NCBI RefSeq assembly: GCF_001418575.1 | Contig: NZ_LIQR01000193.1 | Span: forward strand, 1 to 35,413 | Source: Peterkaempfera griseoplana | GTDB lineage: Bacteria > Actinomycetota > Actinomycetes > Streptomycetales > Streptomycetaceae | Direction of reading: 5' to 3' | DNA length: 35,413 bases | In this document: positions 22,336 to 30,794 of the stretch, piece by piece | How positions within the stretch are numbered: position 1 is the stretch's first letter | Layout of the letters: every line of letters starts with the position of its first letter | The notes under the pieces: model-generated | Database searches by the model: none | What the model saw: only the letters and a program-made list of their open reading frames with translations | Told to the model about the DNA's origin: nothing | Translations under genes and position numbers: made by a program

Positions 22336-22993
22336 GGCAGGGGCGGCCCGTGCGCGGATCCGGGTGCTGCTGGTGGACGACCACCAGGTGGTCCGCCGGG
22401 GTCTGCGCACCTTTCTGGAGGTGCAGGACGACATCGAGGTGGTGGGCGAGGCCGCGGACGGTGCGGAGGGGGTGGCCCGCACCGAGGAGCTGCGGCCCGA
22501 TGTGGTGCTGATGGACGTCAAGATGCCCGGCACCGACGGCATCCAGGCGCTTCAGCAGCTGCGGGAGCGGGGGAGCGCGGCACGGGTGCTGATCGTCACC
22601 AGCTTCACCGAGCACCGCACCGTGGTGCCGGCGCTGCGGGCGGGCGCCGCGGGCTATGTGTACAAGGACGTGGACCCGGAGGCGCTGGCGGGTGCCATCC
22701 GTGCGGTGCACGCCGGACATGTGCTGCTGCAGCCGGAGCTGGCGGGGACGCTGCTCGCCGAGGACGGGCCGCGGGCGCCGCAGGGCAGGGGCGGTGCGCT
22801 GACCGAGCGGGAGCAGGAGGTGCTGGGCCATATCGCCGACGGGCGGTCCAACCGGGAGATCGCCCGGTCACTGCATCTGTCGGAGAAGACGGTGAAGACC
22901 CATGTCTCCAACATCCTGATGAAGCTGGACCTGGCCGACCGCACCCAGGCCGCCCTGTGGGCGGTGCGCAACGGCGTCGCGGGGCACTCCTGA
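22328..22993 (+). CDS. NarL/LuxR-family response regulator
   Basis: DNA-binding partner of the preceding kinase, 221 aa. The receiver domain spans 10-125, with acidic D17/D18, phospho-acceptor D63 (VVLMDVKMPG), switch S92 (IVTSFTE) and K113 (YVYKDV). A short linker leads to the LuxR helix-turn-helix at about 157-215 (LTEREQEVLGHIADGRSNREIARSLHLSEKTVKTHVSNILMKL is the full extent, shown here only by its limits 157-199). The GTG at 22328 lies inside the 3' end of the kinase gene (8-base overlap), so the pair is translationally coupled and surely cognate. Target genes are unknown; the palindrome at 21079 is a candidate for self-control. Confidence 0.93.
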   Translation: MAEAGAARARIRVLLVDDHQVVRRGLRTFLEVQDDIEVVGEAADGAEGVARTEELRPDVVLMDVKMPGTDGIQALQQLRERGSAARVLIVTSFTEHRTVVPALRAGAAGYVYKDVDPEALAGAIRAVHAGHVLLQPELAGTLLAEDGPRAPQGRGGALTEREQEVLGHIADGRSNREIARSLHLSEKTVKTHVSNILMKLDLADRTQAALWAVRNGVAGHS

Positions 22994-23014
22994 AGCACGA
23001 TCGCTACTCGCAGG

Positions 23015-23020
23015 TAACAT
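23015..23020 (+). promoter_or_regulatory. Candidate -10 box for a leaderless thioesterase mRNA
   Basis: TAACAT (23015-23020) ends 7 bases before the ATG at 23028, with a CTGAAG (22990-22995) -35-like hexamer 19 bases upstream. If used, transcription would start at or next to that ATG. Confidence 0.4.
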
Positions 23021-23027
23021 GATGCCC

Positions 23028-23894
23028 ATGACCGCCATCGACACCGCAGCACACCCAGGTGACACCGAGTTCGACCGGGGCACCGCCGTCACCGGCCACG
23101 CCGGGGAACCCGGCCGCTACCACGCCGACCTCGACGGCGGCTGGCGCATCGGCGGCGGCATCAACGGCGGCCTGCTGCTCGCCACCGCCGCCCGCGCCCT
23201 CTCCCGGGAGCTGGGCGCCGCCACCGGCCACACCGACCCCTACTCCATCAGCGGCTACTACCTGTCGGCGGCCCGGCCCGGCCCCGCCGAGCTGCGCACC
23301 GAGGTGGTCCGCCGCGGCCGCACCGTCTCCAACGGGCAGGTGTCCCTCACCCAGACCGCCGAGGACGGCACCCCCGCCGAGCGGCTGCGCGCCCTGGCCA
23401 CCTACGGCGACCTGGACCGCCTCACCGGGGACGTCCGCACCTCGGCCGCCCCGCCGGAGATGCCCCCGCCGGACCGCTGCGTCGGCACCGACCAGGCGCC
23501 GCCGCAGTTCCTCGCCCAGGCCGATCTGCTGCACCGCCTCGACCTGCGCCTGGATCCCGCCTGCGTCGGCTGGGCCCTCGGCGCCCCCTCCGGCAACGGG
23601 GCGATCCGCGGCTGGCTGCGGCTGGCCGACGGCCACCAGCCCGACCCGCTGACGCTGCTGCTCGCCGTGGACGCGCTCCCGCCGGTCACCTTCGACCTGG
23701 GGCTGCTCGGCTGGACGCCGACCCTGGAACTCACCGTCCACGTCCGCGCCAAGCCCGCCCCCGGCTGGCTGCTGGTCTCCCACACCACCCGCAACCTGGC
23801 GGGCGGCTATCTGGAGGAGGACGCCGAGGTCTGGGACTCCGCCGGCCGGCTGGTCGCCCAGTCCCGCCAGCTCGCCGCCGTGCCGCGCCCCTGA
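23028..23894 (+). CDS. TesB-like acyl-CoA thioesterase family protein (double hotdog)
   Basis: A 288-aa protein that looks like two tandem hotdog folds, as in type II acyl-CoA thioesterases. The N-terminal fold has RYHADLDGGWRIGGGINGGLLLATAARAL, the helix usually buried by the sheet, and PYSISGYYLSAARPGPAELRTEV. The second has GWLRLADGHQPDPLTLLLAVDALPP and LELTVHVRAKPAPGWLLVSHTTRN, then EEDAEVWDSAGRLVAQSRQLA. This C-terminal pattern is common to TesB-type hydrolases. Substrate unknown. ATGs at 23019, 23022 and 23028 are all in frame; I prefer 23028 because the likely -10 box overlaps the first. It converges on the Trypco2 gene. Confidence 0.82.
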   Translation: MTAIDTAAHPGDTEFDRGTAVTGHAGEPGRYHADLDGGWRIGGGINGGLLLATAARALSRELGAATGHTDPYSISGYYLSAARPGPAELRTEVVRRGRTVSNGQVSLTQTAEDGTPAERLRALATYGDLDRLTGDVRTSAAPPEMPPPDRCVGTDQAPPQFLAQADLLHRLDLRLDPACVGWALGAPSGNGAIRGWLRLADGHQPDPLTLLLAVDALPPVTFDLGLLGWTPTLELTVHVRAKPAPGWLLVSHTTRNLAGGYLEEDAEVWDSAGRLVAQSRQLAAVPRP

Positions 23895-23945
23895 GTCCGG
23901 GGGCCCGGGCGGCGCCAGGCGGGATCGGGGGAGGGGGCGGGCAGG

Positions 23946-24236
23946 TCAGCGGCCGACCACCGACCTGCCCCCGTCCCGCCGCTCGGGCTTGAGCTCCACC
24001 TGGATGCGGTGCGTGGTGTCCCGGCCCGTCGAGCCGCCCAGCTCCGCGGTCACCACGCCGATCCGCAGCCCGGCCCGGCCGTTGCCGGTCAGGTGCACCT
24101 GCACCGCGAACTCCAGGCTGACCTTCTCCACGGCGAACAGCAGATCGTGCCCGTCGCCGTCCAGCCGCGCCTCCTCCAGCTCGCCGCGCACCTGCCGGAT
24201 CACCTCCGCCAGCCCCACGAAGTCCGCGTCCGTCAT
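23946..24236 (-). CDS. Trypco2 (trypsin-co-occurring domain 2) protein
   Basis: A 96-residue protein, MTDADFVGLAEVIRQVRGEL then a hydrophilic turn, LLFAVEKVSLEFAVQVHL and a short beta-rich end. I recognise this as Trypco2, a small domain reported with trypsin-like proteases in predicted NTP-dependent conflict systems. No enzymatic residues are apparent; it probably binds a partner as an adaptor. The ATG at 24236 gives the standard start and has a G-rich GGGGGTGGG upstream; a GTG at 24248 adds 4 residues. It is divergent from the protease gene 81 bases away, exactly the co-occurrence the name describes. Function is inferred from this association only. Confidence 0.85.
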   Translation of the reverse strand: MTDADFVGLAEVIRQVRGELEEARLDGDGHDLLFAVEKVSLEFAVQVHLTGNGRAGLRIGVVTAELGGSTGRDTTHRIQVELKPERRDGGRSVVGR

Positions 24237-24275
24237 CGCCGTGCCCACCCCCGGTCGAAAATCCGATCGTGCACC

Positions 24276-24289
24276 ACCCTACGGAGGGT
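24276..24289. promoter_or_regulatory. Dyad ACCCT-ACGG-AGGGT between Trypco2 and protease genes
   Basis: Five-base arms (24276-24280, 24285-24289) in the 80-base divergent gap, 28 bases before the protease ATG. TATGCT (24303-24308) eight bases before that ATG is a possible -10 box. A regulator bound at the dyad could control both directions. Confidence 0.35.
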
Positions 24290-24316
24290 ACCGAGTCGTG
24301 CGTATGCTGTCGTGTC

Positions 24317-26026
24317 ATGGGGGACGGAAACAGACGCGCCGTCACATTCACAGCCCAGGAGGGGAGTTGGCGGGTACGCATCCTGGATGAGCGCAAGGCG
24401 GTGCTGGGCGCCGGCGTCCTGCTGGGCCGCGGCACCGTACTGACCTGCGCCCATGTCGTACCGCCCGACAGCCCCGTGCTGGTGGACCGGGTGGGCGCAC
24501 CCGGCCGGCCGGTGCGCGCCCGGGTGATCGACGGCTGCTGGATCCCGGAGGAGACCGACCAGTACGACGACCCCGGCGGGGACGTGGCTCTGCTCGCCCT
24601 GGACACCCCCCAGCCGCCCGGATGCGGCGCCGTGCTGCACCGGGTGGTGCCCACCATCGGCCGGGCCGTCAGCATGTACGGCCATCCGCGGCGGTTCGAC
24701 GGAGGAGTGCTGTTCCGCGCCGAGATCGCCGGCCGCGTCGGCCGCGACGGGCGGGTGCAGATGTTCCCCCGCACCCCGCAGGAGGTGGTCCGGCCCGGTT
24801 TCAGCGGCGCGGGGGTCACCGACAACGAGACCGGCCGGGTGATCGGCATCGTGGTCAACCGCTACCGCGGCAGCGACGGGCTGTGCCTGTCGTACATGAT
24901 CCCCACCGAGACCGTGCTGCGTCATCTGCCCCGGGTACGCACCTGGGCGCACGGCCCCTCCGCGGTGGACGCGGCCCTGGTCCGCTCCGGCGACCAGGAG
25001 ACCGCCGACTCCTCCTTCGCCGAACGGCTGGCCCACTGGCTGGACGGCGGCGGCCCGGCCGTGCGGATCAGCACGGTACGGCCCGGCGACGAGGACCGCA
25101 CCCGCGCGCTGCACCGCGCGATCATGCACGCCGACCGGGAACTGGCCGGCCGGGGCGGGGTCCGCCGCCCGGCCGCCGGCTCCGCCGCGGTACCCGCCGT
25201 GGGCAGCCTCGACCTGGCCGTGGACGCGGCACGGCGCAGCGTCCCCTCCATCGCCGCGCAGCTCGAGGAGCGCCTCGGCCTGGCGGCCGCCGCCGGACCC
25301 GAGGACCACGGCGCGGCCCCCACCCGCGTCCTGGACCGCATCCGCGCCGCCGAGGTGCCGCTCACCGTGGTCGTGGACGGCGTGGACGACGCCCCCGACC
25401 CACCGGCCCTCCTCGAACTGCTCGGGACGCTCGCCGAGCGCAACTGCCGACTGCTGCTGATCCTCCACGGCACCGGCTCCCCCGAGGTGAACCGCGCCGT
25501 GCTGGAACTCGCCGCCCGGCCGCGGCTGGCCCGCCTCTCCGCGCTCCTGGACGACATCACCGGCCGCGCCCAGCAGCAGCTGGCGGACCGCTGCGCCTGG
25601 GTCGACGCCGACATAGGAGAGGCCACCCGGGCGCTCACCCGGGCCCACGCCCTGCGCAGCCACCTCGACGCGCTGCGCGGCACCCGCCCGGGCGGCGAAC
25701 CGCTCCCACCGCCGTCCCCGCCCGAACTGGACGCCATGGAACGCACCGCCGAGCGGGCCCTGGCCAGGGTCGAGGAGGCCATCGGGCGGCTCGACCGGCA
25801 CATCGCCCGCTGCGAGGTGCTGCGCGGCAGGCTCCGCCCGTACCAGGCGATGCTCGCCGAACGCGGCGCCGCCGAGCAGCCCGCCGTGGAGTCCCTCTAC
25901 CGCCGGGCCCGTGAGCTGCTGTGGCACCTGCCCTGCGATCCGGTGCAGGCGGAGGAGGCGGTCGACCGGTACACCGAGGCGGTACGGAGCTGGATCGGCG
26001 CCGCCCCGGGGGAGGAGACGCCATGA
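24317..26026 (+). CDS. Trypsin-like protease fused to a STAND-like domain lacking the P-loop
   Basis: 569 aa, no signal peptide, so probably cytosolic. The protease domain spans about 18-205 with an intact triad: H46 (VLTCAHVV), D89 (GGDVALL) and S163 (GFSGAGV). Residues about 230-450 look like a STAND NTPase: LTVVVDGVDDA (349-359) matches a Walker B followed by helices and LLLILHGTGS. The place of Walker A (about 245-260, GGPAVRISTVRPGDEDRTRA) has no GxxxxGK[ST]. This is probably an inactive STAND (iSTAND-like) sensor or scaffold. A coiled-coil segment (470-505) and a helical end follow. ATGA overlap joins it to the kinase gene. An earlier in-frame GTG at 24269 is less likely. Confidence 0.83.
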   Translation: MGDGNRRAVTFTAQEGSWRVRILDERKAVLGAGVLLGRGTVLTCAHVVPPDSPVLVDRVGAPGRPVRARVIDGCWIPEETDQYDDPGGDVALLALDTPQPPGCGAVLHRVVPTIGRAVSMYGHPRRFDGGVLFRAEIAGRVGRDGRVQMFPRTPQEVVRPGFSGAGVTDNETGRVIGIVVNRYRGSDGLCLSYMIPTETVLRHLPRVRTWAHGPSAVDAALVRSGDQETADSSFAERLAHWLDGGGPAVRISTVRPGDEDRTRALHRAIMHADRELAGRGGVRRPAAGSAAVPAVGSLDLAVDAARRSVPSIAAQLEERLGLAAAAGPEDHGAAPTRVLDRIRAAEVPLTVVVDGVDDAPDPPALLELLGTLAERNCRLLLILHGTGSPEVNRAVLELAARPRLARLSALLDDITGRAQQQLADRCAWVDADIGEATRALTRAHALRSHLDALRGTRPGGEPLPPPSPPELDAMERTAERALARVEEAIGRLDRHIARCEVLRGRLRPYQAMLAERGAAEQPAVESLYRRARELLWHLPCDPVQAEEAVDRYTEAVRSWIGAAPGEETP

Positions 26027-28356
26027 GCAGACCCTGCGGCCGGGACGGCTGCGCGGGGGTCGTCACCGGCAGCGGCTACTGCGGCACCTGCGGACGGGCC
26101 CCCGCTCCGGACCAGCCCGCAGCCCGCCCGCCGACGGCACTCCAGCCCCCGCCGCGGCCGCTGCGGCTCTCCACCCTGACCTCCTCCCAGGGGACGGGCT
26201 CCTCCGAGGGGACGGGCCTGCCCCCGCTGCCGGTGGTGGAACTGCCCGACCCGTCCGTCCTGGTGATCAGCGACCCCGGCCCGCCGCCCGGCGGCCGCCA
26301 GTGCGGCAAGGACGGCTGCACCTGGCCGGTCGGAGTCGGCTACAAGGGCCGGCCCGCCGCCAAGCGGGGCTTCTGCGGCCGCTGCGGCCACCCGTACGAC
26401 TTCTCTCCGCGGCTGCGCCCCGGAGACGTCCTGGACGACAAGTACCGGGTGCTGGGCCCGCTGGCGCACGGCGGCCTCGGCTGGATCTACCTCGCCCGCG
26501 ACACCGTGCTCGACGACCGCCTGGTCGCGCTCAAGGGCGTGATCAACGTCAATGACGCCGCCGCCCGGCGGGCGGCCGAGGAGGAACGCCGCCACCTGGT
26601 GGCGCTGGACCACCCCGACATCGTCCGGATCCACAGCTTCGTCACCCACCGCCCGCCCGGCGAGGTGCCCACCGACTACATCGTCATGGAGTTCGTCGGA
26701 GGCCGGACGCTGCGGCAGCTCGCCGACCCCGCCGAACAGCGCTCGGCACTCGGCGGCCGGCTGCAACTGGAGCACGTCGTCGGCTACGGCTGCCGCATCC
26801 TCGACGCGCTGGAGCACCTGCACCGCCGCGGGCTGCTCTACTGCGACATGAAGCCCGAGAACGTGATCCACCACGGCGACCGGGTGAAGGTGATCGACCT
26901 CGGAGCGGTACGCCGGGCCGACGACCGGGACTCCGCACTGGTCACCACCCCCGGCTACGCCCCCGAGCCGCCGGAGGGCACCGCGGGAGGCTGGACCGCC
27001 GCCTCCGACCTGCACACCGTCGGAGTCACCCTGCGCGACCTCTCACGCGCGGCCGAGCCGCGCGGCGAGGAGGCCGGCGCCGTCTCCTTCCGGCGCGTCG
27101 TGCAGCGAGCCACCCAGGCCGACCCACGGGCCCGCTTCGGCTCCGCGGCCCAGATGGCGCTGCAGCTCCGCGGTGTACTGCGCGAACTGCGGCCGCCGGG
27201 CGCCGGTCAGGACCACCCGGAGCCCTCCGCCCTCTTCGCCCCCGGCGCGGCCCTGCTGGACGCCGGCCTCGGCGCCGTCCCGCCGCTCAGCGACTGGACC
27301 GGCCGCCACCTCCAGGACCCGCCGCCGGACACCGGCCGCCCCACCGCGGCGCAGGTCGCGGCCGGACTGCCGGTACCCCACCCGGACCCGGACGACCCGG
27401 CGGCCGCCCAGGTCACCGCCCTCGCCCAGGCGGACGACCCACGGCGGCTGGCCGAGCAGCTCGCCGCCCGGCGGCACACCCCGGAGAGCGCCCTGCAGCT
27501 CTGCCGGGTCCATCTGGAACTGGGCGGCCTCCCGGAGGCACAGCACTGGCTCGGCACCGCCGCCGCCCTGGTCGACGCCCAGGACCCGCAGCCCGGGGAC
27601 ACCACCGGGCAGCAGGCCGCCTCCGCGTACGACTGGCGGATCGCCTGGCACCGCGCGCTGCTCGCGCTGGCCGGCGCCGATCCGTCCCCCGGGCGGTCCG
27701 CCGAGGACGCCGAGGCCGATCTGTCGGCCGCCGAGCGGCACTTCGACTCCGTCTACACCGCGCTTCCCGGCGAGACCGCACCCAAGCTCGCCCTCGGTTA
27801 CTGCGCCGAGCGGCGGGGCGACGTCAAGAGCGCCGCCCGCCACTACGACGCGGTCTGGCAGCGCGACCGCTCGCAGGGCAGCCCCGCCTTCGGCCTGGCC
27901 CGTATCCACCTCGGCGCCGGGGACCGCGGCCGGGCCCTGGACGTGCTGGACGCGGTACCCAGGTCCTCCCTGCACCACGACGCCGCCCGCATCGCCGCGC
28001 TGCGGATCATCGCCGGACGCGGCGCGGGCGGCCCGCAGAGCGGAGCCGACCTCGGCGAGGCGGCCCGCCGGCTGCGGGCCCTCTACCTGGACGGCGGCTC
28101 CCCGACCGGCCACGCCAGGGAGCGCCTCACCGCCGAGATCCGCGAGACGGCCCTGGAGTGGATCGGCGACCGGCCGCCGCCGGACCCCGGGCCGGGCAGC
28201 GAGGAGCTGTTCGGCGCCGCGCCGCTCACCGCGGACGGGCTGCGGCGGCTGACCGAGCGCTCCTACCGGGAGCTGGCCGCGCAGGCCGCCACCGAGGCCG
28301 AGCACGGGGCCCTGGTGGACCGGGCCAACGCGGTGCGGCCGATGACCCTGACCTGA
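26023..28356 (+). CDS. PknG-type Ser/Thr kinase with two N-terminal zinc ribbons and TPR-like C-terminus
   Basis: 777 aa, soluble. Two Cys4 clusters precede the kinase: C5/C10/C20/C23 and C94/C99/C118/C121, the second in the place of PknG's rubredoxin. The kinase spans about 134-400: P-loop LAHGGLGWIYLA, K171 (VALK), EEERRHL, IVMEFVGG, catalytic loop YCDMKPENV (D275, K277, N280; no HRD arginine) and DLG (D292). These match M. tuberculosis PknG, as does the overall length (750 aa there). Residues about 450-777 are helical, TPR-like. PknG controls central nitrogen/glutamate metabolism through FHA protein GarA. Start ATG overlaps the protease stop (ATGA). Well supported as PknG-like; its substrate here is unknown. 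Confidence 0.92.
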   Translation: MSRPCGRDGCAGVVTGSGYCGTCGRAPAPDQPAARPPTALQPPPRPLRLSTLTSSQGTGSSEGTGLPPLPVVELPDPSVLVISDPGPPPGGRQCGKDGCTWPVGVGYKGRPAAKRGFCGRCGHPYDFSPRLRPGDVLDDKYRVLGPLAHGGLGWIYLARDTVLDDRLVALKGVINVNDAAARRAAEEERRHLVALDHPDIVRIHSFVTHRPPGEVPTDYIVMEFVGGRTLRQLADPAEQRSALGGRLQLEHVVGYGCRILDALEHLHRRGLLYCDMKPENVIHHGDRVKVIDLGAVRRADDRDSALVTTPGYAPEPPEGTAGGWTAASDLHTVGVTLRDLSRAAEPRGEEAGAVSFRRVVQRATQADPRARFGSAAQMALQLRGVLRELRPPGAGQDHPEPSALFAPGAALLDAGLGAVPPLSDWTGRHLQDPPPDTGRPTAAQVAAGLPVPHPDPDDPAAAQVTALAQADDPRRLAEQLAARRHTPESALQLCRVHLELGGLPEAQHWLGTAAALVDAQDPQPGDTTGQQAASAYDWRIAWHRALLALAGADPSPGRSAEDAEADLSAAERHFDSVYTALPGETAPKLALGYCAERRGDVKSAARHYDAVWQRDRSQGSPAFGLARIHLGAGDRGRALDVLDAVPRSSLHHDAARIAALRIIAGRGAGGPQSGADLGEAARRLRALYLDGGSPTGHARERLTAEIRETALEWIGDRPPPDPGPGSEELFGAAPLTADGLRRLTERSYRELAAQAATEAEHGALVDRANAVRPMTLT

Positions 28357-28380
28357 CGGACAGCCGACGGGGAGCAGCAG

Positions 28381-29817
28381 ATGAGCACACCGGCCGACCG
28401 GCCCGGCGTTGAACTGACCATCCATCAGGACGAGTACCACCAGGCCGGTCCCGGCCGCCGCGACATCCAGGCCGTGGTGTCGGTCACCGTCACCGGAGTG
28501 CGGCCGGTCCCCGCCTCCGCCGCCGAGGTGGTGGTCATCGACTGCTCCGAGTCGATGAGCTGGCCGCAGTCCAAGATCGAGGCGGCCCGCCGGGCCACCG
28601 CGGCCGCGGTCGGCCTGCTGCGCGATGGAACCCGCTTCGCCGTCGTCGAGGGCACCGACAGCGCCCGGGTGGTCTACCCCCGTTCGCCCTCCCTCGCGGT
28701 GGCCGGCGCCGGAACCCGCGCCGAGGCCGTCGCCGCCGTCCGGCGACTGCGCCCCGGCGGCGGCACCGCCATGGGCACCTGGCTCACCCTCGCCCGCGAA
28801 CTGCTCGAACAGGCCCCCGGCGGGATCCGCCATGTCCTGCTGCTCACCGACGGCAGGAACGAGACCGAGCCGCCCGGCCGGCTGCAGCAGGTCCTCGCCG
28901 CCTGCGAGGGCCGCTTCACCTGCGACGCCAGGGGCATCGGCGACGGCTGGGACGCACGGGAGCTGGGCGGCATCGCCACCCGGCTGCACGGCACCGCCGC
29001 GGTGGTGCTCCAGGACGCCGACCTGGAGGCGGAGTTCACCGGCATGATGCGCGCCTCCCTGAGCCGGGCGCTGCCGGACCTCAGGCTGCGCCTCACCCCC
29101 CTGCCCGGGGTCACCCTCCGCTACCTCAGACAGGTCCACCCCACCGAGGTGGACCTCACCGCCGCCGGCCGCCCGGCCGGCGAACGGGCCGTGGAGTTCC
29201 CCACCGACCCCTGGGCCAGCGAGACCCGCCACTACCAGCTGTGCCTCACCGCCGACCCGGACGGCCGGCCCCGGGACGAGCGGCTGATGCTCGCCGATGT
29301 TCAGCTGACGTCGGGGGACACCGCAGGACCGGAGCTGCCGCCCCCGGCACCCGTCCTGGTCCGCTGGACCGACGGGGCCCAGCTCTCCGCGCCCAACCCG
29401 GTCAGCGTGCACTTCTCCACCCACGGCAGGCTCGGCGAGGCCGTCGCCGACGCGTACCACGCCCACCGGGAGGGCGACCGGGCCCGGGCCGAGGCCGTAC
29501 TGGACCGGGTCCTGCGCCTCGCCCACCAGCTGGGCGACCGTTCGACCCTGGACGTCCTGGCGGACCTCCTGGTGTCCACGGAACCCGACGACGGACCCGC
29601 CCGCCTGCGGGAACGCTTCGACCGCCGGCACTTCGACCGGCTGCTGCTGAGCAGCCGCCACAGCGCCCCGGTTCCCGACGGCGCGCCCCTTGCCGAAGCC
29701 CACTCCCAGCCGCCCGGCCCCGACCTGACCTGCCCCGTCCCGGACTGCGGGACGGTGTCACCGCCCGGATCGGCCTTCTGCTGGGCCTGCGGCACCGCCC
29801 TGCGGGAGGCCCGATGA
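28381..29817 (+). CDS. von Willebrand A (MIDAS) protein with C-terminal zinc ribbon
   Basis: 478 aa, no signal peptide, predicted cytosolic. The vWA domain is at about 45-220 with a complete metal-ion-dependent adhesion site: DxSxS at D54-S56-S58 (VIDCSESM), T129 (GGGTAMG) and D157 (LLTDGRN). A beta-rich middle (about 225-345) and a short helical segment (AEAVLDRVLRLAHQLGD) follow. The last 28 residues form a Cys4 ribbon, C451/C456/C467/C470, spaced almost as in the kinase's first ribbon. vWA domains bind partners through metal, so this is a likely adaptor between kinase, protease and membrane parts. GGGGAG precedes the ATG; the stop overlaps the next start (ATGA). Confidence 0.88.
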   Translation: MSTPADRPGVELTIHQDEYHQAGPGRRDIQAVVSVTVTGVRPVPASAAEVVVIDCSESMSWPQSKIEAARRATAAAVGLLRDGTRFAVVEGTDSARVVYPRSPSLAVAGAGTRAEAVAAVRRLRPGGGTAMGTWLTLARELLEQAPGGIRHVLLLTDGRNETEPPGRLQQVLAACEGRFTCDARGIGDGWDARELGGIATRLHGTAAVVLQDADLEAEFTGMMRASLSRALPDLRLRLTPLPGVTLRYLRQVHPTEVDLTAAGRPAGERAVEFPTDPWASETRHYQLCLTADPDGRPRDERLMLADVQLTSGDTAGPELPPPAPVLVRWTDGAQLSAPNPVSVHFSTHGRLGEAVADAYHAHREGDRARAEAVLDRVLRLAHQLGDRSTLDVLADLLVSTEPDDGPARLRERFDRRHFDRLLLSSRHSAPVPDGAPLAEAHSQPPGPDLTCPVPDCGTVSPPGSAFCWACGTALREAR

Positions 29818-30794
29818 GCACCACCCGGCGCTCCCTGGTCCGCAGGCGGTCCGTCCTGCTCTGTCTCACCGCCGCGGCCGTGCTGCTGCAGCTCGCCGCC
29901 TACACGGCGGTGCACGGCGACTCCCGGCCGCTGCGCGACGGCACCGCTCCGGCGATCCTCGACGTCGCCGCCGCGGAGTCCTCCCTGTACCTGGCCGACC
30001 GCGCCGCCGCCGAGAGCCTGCGCGACTCCGGCACCGCCTCCCTGGTCGGCACCGGCGAGGAGTACCGCACCCAGATCTCGGCGGCCGGGGAGAACCTGGC
30101 CCGGGCCGCCGAGGGCAACGTCGCCGGGGAACCGGGACTCCAGACCCTGCACACGGTGAACGGCCTGGTCTCCACCTACACCACCTGGATCGAGAGCGCC
30201 GACCAGGCCCAGGGCGACGACCGGCTGCGCACCGCCTATCTGGCGTACGCGGACAGCACACTGCGGCGGCAGGACAGCGGCATCCTCGCCCGGCTGGACA
30301 CCCTGCAGACCGAGCAGCGCCGGGTGCTCGCCCGCGAGGTGTCCTTCGGGCCGCTCGAACGGCTCTGGTGGGCGGCCACCGCCGCCGCCTTCGCCGCTCT
30401 GGGCTGGGTACTGGTCACCACCCAGCTCCACCTGCGGCGCCGCTTCCGGCGACGGTTGAACCCCTGGCTGCTGGCCGCCACCGCGCTGGTGCTGGTGCCG
30501 GTGCCGCTGGCCGTCTTCACGGCCCAGGTCCACGGCGCCATGCAGCGCTCGGCGCGCAGCCTGGAGCGGGTGGTCGCCGACGAGCGGCCGACGGGGAGCG
30601 CCGCCGCGGACGACTCCGACCTGCTCGGCCGCCGGATCAGGGACACCACGCAGGAGGTGCGGACCTACCTGGGCGGCGCCGCCTGGCGGGCGGACCTCAC
30701 CGTGGGGATACCCCTGGCCGGGGTACTGATCGGCGCCCTGGTCGTGGCGGGGATGCAGCCCCGCATCGCCGAGTACCGGTTCGGCCGCCGATGA
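29814..30794 (+). CDS. Four-helix membrane protein with outer domain (GlnX-like in layout)
   Basis: 326 aa. Membrane helices are at about 13-33, 185-205, 216-236 and 293-313. Arg-rich ends (RRSLVRRR, LRRRFRRRL) place the N-terminus and the 206-215 loop in the cytoplasm by the positive-inside rule. That leaves a helical outer domain of about 150 residues (34-184) and a second outer loop (237-292). The first resembles the four-helix sensor domains of chemoreceptors and histidine kinases. Only short cytoplasmic parts remain, so signalling must go through partners. Its position between PknG-like and solute-binding genes parallels mycobacterial GlnX, but homology is not shown. ATGA overlaps join it to both neighbours. 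Confidence 0.8.
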   Translation: MSTTRRSLVRRRSVLLCLTAAAVLLQLAAYTAVHGDSRPLRDGTAPAILDVAAAESSLYLADRAAAESLRDSGTASLVGTGEEYRTQISAAGENLARAAEGNVAGEPGLQTLHTVNGLVSTYTTWIESADQAQGDDRLRTAYLAYADSTLRRQDSGILARLDTLQTEQRRVLAREVSFGPLERLWWAATAAAFAALGWVLVTTQLHLRRRFRRRLNPWLLAATALVLVPVPLAVFTAQVHGAMQRSARSLERVVADERPTGSAAADDSDLLGRRIRDTTQEVRTYLGGAAWRADLTVGIPLAGVLIGALVVAGMQPRIAEYRFGRR

